Origin: Bacteroidales bacterium
Lineage (GTDB): Bacteria; Bacteroidota; Bacteroidia; Bacteroidales; PXBB01
Direction: 5' to 3'
NCBI GenBank assembly: GCA_028698995.1
Contig: JAQVVM010000031.1
Location: 1 to 53,393, forward strand
Length of the DNA: 53,393 nucleotides
Below the pieces are notes generated by a model, which did no database searches, had not been told where the DNA came from, and was given only the letters and a program-made list of their open reading frames with translations. Of the stretch, positions 8,493-17,900 are shown one piece after another; within the stretch, counting starts at the first letter, position 1; every line of letters begins with the position of its first letter. The translations under genes and the position numbers were made by a program.

Positions 8493-9512
8493 CTAGTTGT
8501 TCCTTTTAATACTGCTGTAAATTTTATCAATAATTTCGACTGTTTTTAATCCTTCAAAACCATTGGTTGCAATAATCCCGTGGTTATTGAGAACATCTAC
8601 AACATTCTCATATACAATATTATGATTAGACATTGATCCAACATATTGACCATAAAAATTAGGAGGGTTGCCTTCAGAAAGATTTTCAATTTTAAAGCCA
8701 TCAATATCCTGATATTCAATAACATTTAAATATTGCCCACCAATTTTCAGAGTTCCTTTCTCGGCAAAAACTGTTAAAGAGCCCTCCATATTTTTACTGT
8801 GTGCATTTATTGTAAAATTGATAGTTCCAAGTGCACCATTATAGAAACGTAAAACAACAACTCCAGTATCTTCAAATTCAATAATATTATTATGAATAAA
8901 ATTATTTGCATAAGCATGTACATCTTTCACATCTCCAATCATCCAGAAAAGCAAATCAACAAAATGGCTAAACTGGGTATAAAGGGTTCCTCCATCTAGT
9001 TTTAATGAGCCTTTCCAATCGGATTCAGAGTAATACAAATCGTTTCTGTTCCAAAAACAATTAAGTTGAACATTAAAGATTTTCCCTAATTTCCCATCTT
9101 GGATAATACTTTTCAACGCACTAATCGGGGGATTAAATCTGTTTTGTTTTACGATAAATAATCTTTTGTTTGCTTTTTCAGCTTCCTGAATCATAGCACC
9201 ACAATCATGAACATTTATAGCCATAGGTTTTTCGCATAGCACATGATATCCTGCTCTTAGAGATTGGATGGTATGTTCAGCATGCAATCCATTTGGTGAA
9301 CAAATCGAAATAACATCTGTTTGTTTTTCGCTATTCAATAATTCCTCAATAGAAGAATAATAATTTGCTTTATATTTTTCACCAAGTTCTTTTGCTTTAT
9401 TAACATCTATATCACATACAGCTGTTAACACACCAATTTTTGAAATATGCTCAGCATGTCGTTGGGCAATTCTACCACATCCAATGATTGCGAAATGAAT
9501 GATTTTTTCCAT
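8493..9512 (-). CDS. Gfo/Idh/MocA family sugar-nucleotide oxidoreductase (WbpB/WlbA-like)
   Basis: NAD(P)-dependent dehydrogenase of 339 residues. The Rossmann motif is IIGCGRIAQRH (Gly11, Gly13). The family signature CEKPMAI places the catalytic Lys in Glu94-Lys95-Pro96. The C-terminal half contains KQNRFNPP and a beta-sheet domain with DGGTLYTQFSHFVDLL, typical of WlbA/WbpB enzymes that oxidise C3 of UDP-GlcNAc uronic acid. It begins at the base next to the stop of the upstream receiver-PGT gene, so translation is probably coupled. The exact substrate is inferred from the acetyltransferase and aminotransferase genes that follow. The UDP-GlcNAc 6-dehydrogenase (WbpA) needed to start the route is not in this window. 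Confidence 0.9.
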   Translation of the reverse strand: MEKIIHFAIIGCGRIAQRHAEHISKIGVLTAVCDIDVNKAKELGEKYKANYYSSIEELLNSEKQTDVISICSPNGLHAEHTIQSLRAGYHVLCEKPMAINVHDCGAMIQEAEKANKRLFIVKQNRFNPPISALKSIIQDGKLGKIFNVQLNCFWNRNDLYYSESDWKGSLKLDGGTLYTQFSHFVDLLFWMIGDVKDVHAYANNFIHNNIIEFEDTGVVVLRFYNGALGTINFTINAHSKNMEGSLTVFAEKGTLKIGGQYLNVIEYQDIDGFKIENLSEGNPPNFYGQYVGSMSNHNIVYENVVDVLNNHGIIATNGFEGLKTVEIIDKIYSSIKRNN

Positions 9513-10952
9513 TTATGCGCTTCTTATTTTGTTAGTAATTATATTATAAATTGCTTTGAAAAAGTATTTTAAATCGGTTGTATAAGGTTTTTTTTGTTTT
9601 TCTAAGAGATACGTTCTTTCAGACTCAATGTATTCAGCAACATCTTGTTTAAGTAAAGCAACATAAGGAGGAACGCATCCGGGTTTGTACTTTAATCTCA
9701 TTTGCCTAACATCTTCGGGATATTCATCTAAAAATCTCTGACTTATCGGACGCACACCAACAAGCTTCATTTCTCCTTTAAATACATTTATTAATTGAGG
9801 TAATTCATCCAACCAATATCTGCGCATAAAACGCCCCCAAGTAGTAAGTCTGAAATCATTTGCAGGCTTGCCATTTTCTGCATATCCATGTTTCTGTAAA
9901 ATATAATCCTGAATATATTCTGAATATGGATGCATGGTTCTAAATTTATAGACATAAATTGTTTTGCCATTTTTTCCAATACGTTTCATTTTAAAAATCA
10001 GATCGTATGAAGCATTCATATCAAAATAAGGTTCTCTGGTTTTTTTAACAATAAAATGAAGATTGGCATCAATAAATTCCTCCTTAATAATTTCAAACCC
10101 ACATGATATCAAGCGTCCTAAAACTTCTGCTCTAGATATGGCTCTATTGCGCCCTTTTGTTATATAAAAATAAATTTGATTTAGCAGGGGAATCTTAGGC
10201 CAAACACGTTTTAGTAAGAAAAACATAAAGTATGCTATATAATTCAAACCCCAAGGATATTTTTTAAGTATCATCTTCTTTCTAAGACCTTTAGTTTCAG
10301 CGTGTCCAATAAAAATTCCACCCTCAGCCAATTTAAAGTTAACAGCTTCTAAAAATTTATTAATTCGCTGAGCACTGTTAATTTTTTTTAGGTTGACAAT
10401 AACCTTGTATTGATCCTCTTGTTGATTAATTATGTTGAATCTGGTTGTGGTAGATATTACAAGGTTATTTTTATTATAGCATGAAATATAATCCGCAAAA
10501 AACTGATAACCCCTCTCACCTACTTCTTGAACAATATTTTTTATCTGTAGGTTTTTTTTTATGTCTCTGTTTGGTATCTTTTCAAAATTATTTAAGGATA
10601 TATCAACTGTTCTTTTAAGGTCTTCTGAGTTTACGGGTTTAATAATATAACCGGAAGGTTTGACTGTTTTAGCTTCATTATAAACATCTTTAGAAGTGTT
10701 TCCTGTAATGAATACAATGGGGATGCCGTACTTTTCCTTAATTATTTTTGATGATTCAATACCGTTCAATTCAGATTTTAATCCGATATCCATCAGAACT
10801 AAATCAGCATCATTACTCTCAAGAAAAGTAATTGTTTCTTTGCCTGTATAGAATTTTCCAACAATATCATACCCTGCATTTGACAAAACCTCACTAAAAA
10901 ATTGCAGAATATGATTATCATCGTCAACAATAATAATCTTTGGTGAAGGCAT
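9513..10952 (-). CDS. Response-regulator receiver domain fused to a bacterial sugar transferase (phosphoglycosyl transferase)
   Basis: A 479-residue two-part protein. Residues 1-120 form a complete CheY-like receiver: Asp10/Asp11 acidic pocket, phospho-acceptor Asp55 (VLMDIG), Thr83 (FITG) and Lys105 (IIKP). Residues about 300-479 form a sugar transferase domain with KRIGKNGKTIYVYKFRTMHP, GRFMRRYWLDELPQL (catalytic Asp382-Glu383 dyad) and GEMKLVGVRPIS. Such enzymes move a phospho-sugar from UDP to undecaprenyl phosphate. The middle region contains AEGGIFIGH, reminiscent of a degraded methyltransferase fold, and a hydrophobic stretch near 236-262. The usual re-entrant membrane helix just before KRIG is not apparent. 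It heads the operon with the three sugar-modifying genes. Confidence 0.85.
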   Translation of the reverse strand: MPSPKIIIVDDDNHILQFFSEVLSNAGYDIVGKFYTGKETITFLESNDADLVLMDIGLKSELNGIESSKIIKEKYGIPIVFITGNTSKDVYNEAKTVKPSGYIIKPVNSEDLKRTVDISLNNFEKIPNRDIKKNLQIKNIVQEVGERGYQFFADYISCYNKNNLVISTTTRFNIINQQEDQYKVIVNLKKINSAQRINKFLEAVNFKLAEGGIFIGHAETKGLRKKMILKKYPWGLNYIAYFMFFLLKRVWPKIPLLNQIYFYITKGRNRAISRAEVLGRLISCGFEIIKEEFIDANLHFIVKKTREPYFDMNASYDLIFKMKRIGKNGKTIYVYKFRTMHPYSEYIQDYILQKHGYAENGKPANDFRLTTWGRFMRRYWLDELPQLINVFKGEMKLVGVRPISQRFLDEYPEDVRQMRLKYKPGCVPPYVALLKQDVAEYIESERTYLLEKQKKPYTTDLKYFFKAIYNIITNKIRSA

Positions 10953-10980
10953 AAATGCAAAATATTAATTTATTATTATG

Positions 10981-10988
10981 CAAATATA
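10981..10988 (-). promoter_or_regulatory. -7 promoter box for the receiver-PGT operon
   Basis: The minus strand reads TATATTTG, matching TAnnTTTG, 28 bases upstream of the ATG at 10950-10952. It would drive the four-gene sugar operon. Confidence 0.5.
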
Positions 10989-11146
10989 TTAACATAATTC
11001 CATTCATTTGGGCTTTTACGAAAAAATTAATTCGGAAAAACAGAAATAAGATGTATCTTTTTCATAGATAGGAATTTAAAAAAAGAAGATTATAAAATTA
11101 ATATTAAAAAAAATTATAAATAAGCAACTGTTTAATCAAAAAAGTA

Positions 11147-11154
11147 TATATTTG
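11147..11154 (+). promoter_or_regulatory. -7 promoter box for the HU gene
   Basis: TATATTTG matches TAnnTTTG. An in-frame TTG at 11152 lies inside this box and so cannot be the translation start. This supports the ATG at 11200, with a leader of about 40 bases. Confidence 0.6.
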
Positions 11155-11199
11155 CACTCCGAATTTTCAGATGTATTAATATTTAAAATAAAAAAAGAT

Positions 11200-11484
11200 A
11201 TGACTAAGTCAGACATTGTTGCAGAAATCACAAACAAAACCGGTTACGAAAAAAACGATGTACAAAAAACCGTTGAAGCTTTTATGGAGTCTATTAAAGA
11301 ATCAATGAGTAAAGGGAACAATATTTATTTAAGAGGTTTCGGTAGTTTTATAGTAAAGCGTCGTGCAGAAAAGACAGGACGTAATATCTCAAAAAATACA
11401 ACTATTTTAATTCCTGCACATAATATTCCGTCATTCAAACCTGCCAAAACTTTTGTAAATAAGGTAAAAAATAGCGTCAAATAA
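11200..11484 (+). CDS. HU family DNA-binding protein
   Basis: Small nucleoid protein that binds and bends DNA as a dimer; 94 residues from the ATG at 11200. The translation opens MTKSDIVAEIT and contains YLRGFGSFIVKRRAEKTGRN, the beta-arm region of HU/IHF. It continues ILIPAHNIPSFKPAKTFVNKV, the conserved C-terminal helix lead-in with FKP. An upstream TTG (11152) would add 16 residues, but it falls within the promoter. The neighbour order HU, bS22-like, Rng is typical of Bacteroidota. It is probably expressed strongly and together with the small basic protein that follows. Confidence 0.92.
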   Translation: MTKSDIVAEITNKTGYEKNDVQKTVEAFMESIKESMSKGNNIYLRGFGSFIVKRRAEKTGRNISKNTTILIPAHNIPSFKPAKTFVNKVKNSVK

Positions 11485-11518
11485 GAAACATAGTAAAAAC
11501 AAAATAAAATTTATTGAC

Positions 11519-11611
11519 ATGCCAAGTGGGAAAAAAAGAAAACGACATAAAATGTCAACGCACAAACGTAAAAAACGTTTAAGGAAGAACAGGCACAAGA
11601 AAAAGAAATAA
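11519..11611 (+). CDS. Small basic bS22-like ribosomal protein (AURKAIP1/COX24 domain)
   Basis: A 30-residue frame read directly, ATG at 11519 to TAA at 11609-11611, too short for most gene callers. The product begins MPSGKKRKRHKMSTHKRKK and is almost entirely Lys, Arg and His, ending RKNRHKKKK. This pattern matches the AURKAIP1/COX24 family, known as a small-subunit ribosomal protein (bS22) in some bacteria and mitochondria. In Bacteroidota it commonly lies between HU and RNase G genes, as here. It starts 34 bases after the HU stop. The family is recognised from sequence; its role in this organism is inferred. Confidence 0.85.
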   Translation: MPSGKKRKRHKMSTHKRKKRLRKNRHKKKK

Positions 11612-11711
11612 ATCTCATTTTTAATTTTTAAGAAATTAAAATTGTTTCTTATTTTTTTGATCAAGCTCTATCCCTTTTCTTATTCAGGATTGGTACAAAA
11701 AAAGATTAAGT

Positions 11712-13262
11712 GTGAACAGGGAATTAATAATTGAAAGCAACGACAAAGATGTAGTAATTGCCTTTTTAGAAGATAAGAAGCTAGTTGAGTTGCATAAAGA
11801 AAAGACTGATAATAACTTTTCAGTTGGAGATATCTATTTAGGCAAAGTTAAGAAGGTCATTCATGGTCTTAATGCTGCTTTTGTGGATGTGGGCTATGAC
11901 AAAGATGCTTTTCTCCATTACCTTGATTTGGGTCCACAAATTAAATCTCTTAATTCATTTATCAAGGATTTTAAAGAAAAGAAAATAAACACTTATAAGC
12001 TTGATAATTTTGAGTTCAAGGATGATATCGACAAAAACGGTAAAATTTCACAAGTTTTATCTGCAAATCAAAATATTCTGGTTCAAATAGCCAAAGAACC
12101 TATTTCGACTAAAGGGCCAAGAGTGAGTTCTGAACTGTCTTTAGCAGGCAGATATCTTGTTTTAGTACCATTTTCTGACAAAATTTCAGTTTCTCAGAAA
12201 ATTAGAAGCCCGGAAGAAAGAAACCGACTTAAAAGACTTGTCCAAAGTATAAAACCCAAGAACTTCAGCGTTATCATTCGTACAGTTGCAGAAAATAAAA
12301 AGGTAGCTGATTTGGATGCAGATCTTAACAACCTTGTTCTAAAATGGAAAACTCTAACCGAAAAACTCGAAACAGCAAAGGTTCCACAAAGGATAATGGG
12401 AGAGATAGATCGCACATCTGTCATTTTACGTGACCTTCTCAACGAATCATTTAATAGTATCCATGTTGACAACAAGCAATTATCTGACGAGATAATCAAT
12501 TATATTCAAACAATTTCCCCCGAGAAAGCTGAAATTGTAAAACACTATAAAGGGAAATTACCAATTTTTGAGCATTTTGGCATCGACAAACAAATTAAAA
12601 GTGCCTTCGGCAAAAATATTTCTATTAAGGGTGGTGCCTATATTATCATTGAGCATACAGAGGCAATGCACGTAATTGATGTAAACAGCGGACATCATAT
12701 AAAAGCAGAAAACAATCAGGAAGATAATGCCCTTGCTGTAAATCTTGAAGCTGCCGAAGAAATTTCAAGACAATTGCGTTTGCGTGATATGGGAGGTATT
12801 ATCGTTGTAGATTTTATTGACCTGCATTTGGCTGTGAACAGGCGCAAGTTATATGATAAATTGCTTGAAGTGATGAAATATGACAGGGCAAAACATAATA
12901 TTCTTCCTCCAAGCAAATTCGGACTTGTTCAAATAACACGACAAAGGGTAAGGCCTGAGATGGTTATTGAAACAATGGAAAAATGCCCGGCCTGTGGTGG
13001 TTCAGGGGAAGTGAAGGCCAGTATTGTTATTACTTACGAGATTGAAAAATTTATCAAATACCTTGCTCAAGAACAAAACGAAAACTATTTAAAAATAATT
13101 GTTCATCCTTTTATTCATGCATACCTCACAAAAGGCTTAATTTCATTACGGTTAAAATGGATTTTAAAATACAAGGTTTGGGTAAAAATTTCATCATCGG
13201 TTACCTTAAGTTTGCTTGAATATCACTTTTTTAATAAAGCTGACGACGAGTATAAAATCTGA
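11712..13262 (+). CDS. rng: Ribonuclease E/G family endoribonuclease
   Basis: Endoribonuclease for rRNA processing and mRNA decay, 516 residues, so RNase G-like without the long RNase E scaffold tail. An S1 RNA-binding region covers about residues 35-135 (GDIYLGKVKKVIHGLNAAFVDVG). The catalytic domain has IDVNSGH with Asp323 and VVDFIDLH with Asp367, the two magnesium ligands. The zinc-link is KCPACGGSG with Cys425 and Cys428. Translation starts with GTG at 11712, giving MNRELII, the usual N-terminus in this phylum. It is preceded by HU and the bS22-like gene. Confidence 0.94.
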   Translation: MNRELIIESNDKDVVIAFLEDKKLVELHKEKTDNNFSVGDIYLGKVKKVIHGLNAAFVDVGYDKDAFLHYLDLGPQIKSLNSFIKDFKEKKINTYKLDNFEFKDDIDKNGKISQVLSANQNILVQIAKEPISTKGPRVSSELSLAGRYLVLVPFSDKISVSQKIRSPEERNRLKRLVQSIKPKNFSVIIRTVAENKKVADLDADLNNLVLKWKTLTEKLETAKVPQRIMGEIDRTSVILRDLLNESFNSIHVDNKQLSDEIINYIQTISPEKAEIVKHYKGKLPIFEHFGIDKQIKSAFGKNISIKGGAYIIIEHTEAMHVIDVNSGHHIKAENNQEDNALAVNLEAAEEISRQLRLRDMGGIIVVDFIDLHLAVNRRKLYDKLLEVMKYDRAKHNILPPSKFGLVQITRQRVRPEMVIETMEKCPACGGSGEVKASIVITYEIEKFIKYLAQEQNENYLKIIVHPFIHAYLTKGLISLRLKWILKYKVWVKISSSVTLSLLEYHFFNKADDEYKI

Positions 13263-13300
13263 AAAAGGTAAATTGTTATAAATCTGTTTACAAAAGCTAG

Positions 13301-13308
13301 TATATTTG
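13301..13308 (+). promoter_or_regulatory. -7 promoter box for recX-prfB
   Basis: TATATTTG matches TAnnTTTG, 30 bases upstream of the TTG start of recX. This places the transcript start between the box and the TTG. Confidence 0.55.
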
Positions 13309-13338
13309 TACCCTTCAAACATTTAACACCCAATTACT

Positions 13339-13833
13339 TTGTCAGAACAAAAAGCAGACAACACATACAGACTGTTTCTTGATAAAGCCCAACGGTATTG
13401 TTCCTATCAGGAGCGTTCTTCCTTTGAGGTTATAAAAAAATTAAAAGAGTGGGGACTGCTTGAAAAAACGATTACCAAAATTGTATCAGAATTATGCGAA
13501 ACAGATTTTCTGAATAATGAAAGGTATTTAAAATCTTATATAAACAACAAAACCATTTCAAAAAAATGGGGTAAAATAAAAATTGCTTATCACTTACGTT
13601 CTCAAGGGTTTAAAGAAGAAGCGTACAAGGAAATGTTAAGCAATATTGCTGATGAAGAATATCATAAAAATTTAAAAATTATTTTAGAAAAAAAAATAAA
13701 GGAACTTCATAAAGAAGAAAACCAAAATATTTTGCGACAAAAAATAATACGATTCTGTCTTTCGAGAGGTTTTGAAGCAGACATCATTCTTCCAATATTA
13801 AATAATTTATTAAAAGAAAATGGCAAATACTGA
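13339..13833 (+). CDS. recX: RecX family regulatory protein
   Basis: RecX proteins bind RecA filaments and modulate recombination and SOS activity. The 164-residue protein is made of repeated three-helix units: AQRYCSYQERSSFEVIKKLKEWGL, then DFLNNERYLKSYINNK, KWGKIKIAYHLRSQGF and a final FCLSRGFEADII. These patterns and the length fit RecX. The start is TTG at 13339; no in-frame ATG precedes the conserved region, and the promoter box lies just upstream. The last 14 bases overlap the beginning of prfB, so the two genes are probably translationally coupled. recA is not in the window. Confidence 0.85.
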   Translation: MSEQKADNTYRLFLDKAQRYCSYQERSSFEVIKKLKEWGLLEKTITKIVSELCETDFLNNERYLKSYINNKTISKKWGKIKIAYHLRSQGFKEEAYKEMLSNIADEEYHKNLKIILEKKIKELHKEENQNILRQKIIRFCLSRGFEADIILPILNNLLKENGKY

Positions 13834-14909
13834 AGATATAAAGGGCTTAAAGATAAGGCTTGAAACCCTGAGGAGGTTTCTTTGACATTGCAGAGAAAAA
13901 AGAAAGAATTGAAACACTTGAAGCCGTTAGTGAGAAACCTGATTTCTGGAACAACCCCAAAGATGCTCAGGCTCATCTGAAGCTTATCAGTAGCATCAAA
14001 TCATGGGTTACATCATTTGAAGAAGCTGAAGAAGCCTACAATGACCTTGTGGTTCTCAATGATTTTATGGAAGAAGGAGATGTTGAAGTTGATGAATTAG
14101 AAGCTCAACACTTAAAAACCCTAAAACTTATAGAAGCACTGGAGTTTAGAAATATGCTCAGGAGTGAGGAAGATAGACTAAGTGCAGTACTCTCAATAAA
14201 TTCCGGAGCCGGAGGCACTGAAAGTCAGGATTGGGTTGAAATGCTTATGCGCATGTACATGCGTTGGGGTGAAAAAAACGGTTATAGCCCCAAAATACTA
14301 GATTCTCTAGAAGGTGATGTTGCAGGAATTAAGTCTGTGTCAATAGAATTTGAAGGGGATTATTCATACGGTTACCTAAAGGGTGAAAATGGCGTGCATC
14401 GATTGGTAAGGCTTTCTCCTTTTGATTCAGCCAATAAACGTCACACTTCTTTTGCTTCTGTTTACGTTTATCCTCTTGTTGATGAAGACATTAAAATTGA
14501 AGTCAATCCTTCTGACATTGAATGGGATACATACAGAGCAAGCGGGCCAGGAGGTCAAAATGTCAATAAGGTTGAAACAGCTGTGAGACTTAGACATTTA
14601 CCCAGCGGTTTGGTAGTTGAATGTCAGGTTACCCGATCTCAACTCCAGAACAGGGAAAAAGCAATTCTAATGCTCAAATCACAATTGTACGAAATAGAAC
14701 TTCGCAAGAAAAAAGAAGCCATTGCTGAAATTGAAAGCACAAAGAAAAAAATTGAATGGGGTTCGCAAATCCGAAATTATGTATTACATCCTTATAAAAT
14801 GATTAAAGACTTAAGAACCGGTTTAGAAACATCTAACACCCAAGCAGTACTGGATGGGGATATTGACGAATACATCAAAGCATATTTGATGGCCTACGGG
14901 GAGAAATAA
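13820..14909 (+). CDS. prfB: Peptide chain release factor 2, with +1 programmed frameshift
   Basis: Release factor that ends translation at UGA and UAA. The ATG at 13820 opens a 21-codon frame that stops at an in-frame TGA (13883-13885). The rest of the protein lies in the +1 frame, beginning with GAC at 13884. After the shift the product is 362 residues, the normal RF2 length. It contains SPF (stop-codon recognition) and [12 protein letters not shown] (the GGQ peptide-release motif). The site AGGAGG-TTT-CTT-TGA-C is the classic autoregulatory frameshift: low RF2 lets the ribosome slip, high RF2 ends translation early. The start overlaps recX by 14 bases. A caller ignoring the shift would annotate only the part from about 14049. 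Confidence 0.96.
13871..13886 (+). promoter_or_regulatory. prfB +1 programmed frameshift site
   Basis: An internal Shine-Dalgarno-like AGGAGG (13871-13876), a 3-base spacer TTT, slippery CTT and stop TGA followed by C make up the canonical recoding signal. The TGA plus C context is a weak UGA terminator. This is notable because strong Shine-Dalgarno sequences are rare in this genome. Confidence 0.95.
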
Positions 14910-14910
14910 A

Positions 14911-17900
14911 TCAATCAATTTTATTCAATTTTAAAAGAAATGATTGATTCTCAGAACGTACTTTTAAAAAGTACATACCTGGTGCAAATTGCTTTAATTC
15001 CTCTCCAAAATAGATGATGTGATGTCCCTTTTCATAAACTCTTTCAGGAATTTCTAATTTTGTAACACCAAGCATGTCGATTAAATCAAAACCTATTTGT
15101 TTTTTTTCGTCTGAATAAGAAATAAAGTTTAGTTGGTCAATAAAAGGATTTGGGAAAATCAAGTAATCATTAAAAAATTCAAGAGCATTCACATTAAGAT
15201 TCTGGGTTACGTATATAGTCTGAAATGCTGTATCAGAGCAGTGATTATTTGATGAAACGAGAGATACTGAATAAATGCCTTGGGATATGTATTGGTGCCA
15301 GGGGCTAAAGTCAACTGAAGTGCCACCATCACCAAAATCCCAAAAATAGTTTGACCCAAATGTAGAGTTATTATTGAAAGTAATAAAAGCGCTTGGTAGA
15401 AAAACAGTATCAGGGGCATAAAATGAAGCTACAACATTCTGGTGAACACTTATTAAAGCTGGCATGTCTAAAGTATCACTGACAGTACCGTTATAAGCAA
15501 TAAGTTTAACCTGATAAACACCTGGGACATGGTAATAAATAATTGGATTATTATCTGTGCTATACATGGGATCACCACCCTGAAAGTACCATTCAATATT
15601 GATAGCATTGGCACTGGTATTTGTAAAATGGATGTTATTACCTGTACATACATTATTTGAAGACCATTCAAAATCTGCAACAACTATTGTGGATAAAATA
15701 GCTGTTTGCCCATTACTCGAAACGGGATTACCCCACAAGCCTGCACCATTCCTTGCTTTAACAGACAAATAGTAAGTTGCATTGTGAATCAAATTCAGTC
15801 CTGTATGCGTAACAGATAAACCTAATCCGCTGTTTGTCCAGCCTACAACATCAGAATCATTTGGAGATGTTCCTATGGCATACCAATAACTTTCAATATC
15901 AGAATTTGTATCTGCTGATGATGTCCAATTTGCAGATAATGAAGACGCCAAAAAAACGGTATCAATATCTCCCGCTAAACCATCATTGACATTTGAGATT
16001 GACACGGGTGGAGACCAGTCAATATTAACAAATACCTGGGCAGCATTTGATAAGTTAAGAGCACTATCACTTACAATGGACTTAATTTTAGCTGCCGGTG
16101 TGATCGAATTAATATTCTCAAACCGCAAATCATTTAAGTTTCCCGTTCCTACTAAAATGTTGGTTGAAGAATTACGTGTACGGAAAATATTTAATGAGTC
16201 GACAAAAAACTGACATTCTGCTGAACGGAAAGAAATATAATTTCCATTGTTGCTTAATGGAGAAGGGTCTTTATAAATACCCAGTAACTCATTATCTCTG
16301 TAAACCAAGATGTCCCCATCAATCCTGTCGTATACGACTTTAATATCGTACCATTGTCCAGTTATAGTTGGTACATTAGAGACAGTTTTAACCAAAGAAA
16401 ATGTATCATTCACAACCTTATAAAACTCAAGTTGGCTTGAATTCTGGCGGAACCAAATGAAATAGGAGTTTTTTCTGTTGCTGTATTGCGCACTATCAGC
16501 AAAAAAATGAAATCCAAATCTCTTTGTAGTGTTAGTTCCCTCAATTTTCGCTTTAAAACAATATAAATATCTATTTGAAAGCACCTGATTCAGAGGGGCA
16601 TAAATATTTGAATTGGAAATTGTCGTATCGCTTTGCCATAATGAATTATTATCAATAGTCCATGTTCCACTTCCGGGAGCTGTCGTCCAAAGCTGATTAT
16701 TTAAAACTTCAAAATTATCTGAAATAAAGCCTCTGTCATTGTTAGCGCTCCAGTTATTTCCATCAAAATCAGAGACCTGATAAAATCTCCTTGCAATACC
16801 ACTGCCATTGCTATCATTGTCATTAAAATCAACAGTAAAATGCTGAGTTTCCCAATTTCCAATATTATTGATAGTAGTTGTAGGAGAAGTAGTATCAGCA
16901 ACGCAATTCCAAACAGCTATCCAACCACTTGAAGTAGCACCGCTTCCAGATTTAAAAGATAAAGTAAGCGTATTACCTGAGGCAATGACATTTCCCGGAT
17001 TGGCATTACCGGTATAAGCACCTATTAAAGGTGCATTAACAGAAGGACCATTGAATAATTTTAGGGTATCAGTTGTCGATAGATTAAATGACAGAAATGA
17101 TAAACTCACCCCTGAAGAAGCGGAAGGATTAATTGTAAAGCTATAATTTTCATCTGCATAATAATTTCCCAAAGGACCTCCCATGTCGTAAATAGTATCA
17201 GTACATAAAACAGAAGCGCAATTAGAAAACTTATTTTCAATTAAATTCCAAAAATCATTATAGCCGTCGTCATATCCCAAAGCCCAAATACCAATGCCTG
17301 CCAGATTACGCTGCTTGACCATGTCATATCTTTTTCCCATTGTGTAAACATCATTAATAAAAAGTTGATGCCAGGCAGTACTTATTTGAAAAGCATGATA
17401 AGTTGACATGGCTTTATTGTAATAAACAGGATTTGAATAATACCCATCATCATTATCTTTTACAACTTTAAATGTTCTTGACCCATTATAATTACCAGTA
17501 GTATTAGCAGGTATAGTATTGCTTACCGTTTCCCATTCTCGCCCATAATAAGGAAGACCTAGAGCCAATTTATTTGACGGAATACCCTGAAGCAAATAGT
17601 AATTAATTGATTTGGAAATATTTCTGTCGTAGGAAGAGATATGGGTATATAAAGGATCAGATGGTCCAGCCTGAGAACTAGTACTGTAATAATAATCATA
17701 ACCCATAATTAAAAAAAGATCAACATAAGGTAAAATGGCAACGACATCAAAAGTACCACTCCAGTCAACTGCCGGCAGTGCTATGCTTATTTGAGCATTA
17801 GGAATAGCCGTTTTCATCTGAGTACTTAAGCTGATAATAAAATTGGTCATTGGTATTTTTTGGGAAGAGGGTACTGCTTCAAAATCTATATTAACACCAT

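Noticed and set aside
11152..11199. N-terminal extension of HU from a TTG
   Set aside because: The TTG lies inside the TATATTTG promoter box, and the family begins at MTKSDIV.
13883..13885. In-frame TGA making prfB look like a pseudogene
   Set aside because: The stop sits in a canonical +1 frameshift signal and the downstream frame is intact with SPF and GGQ.
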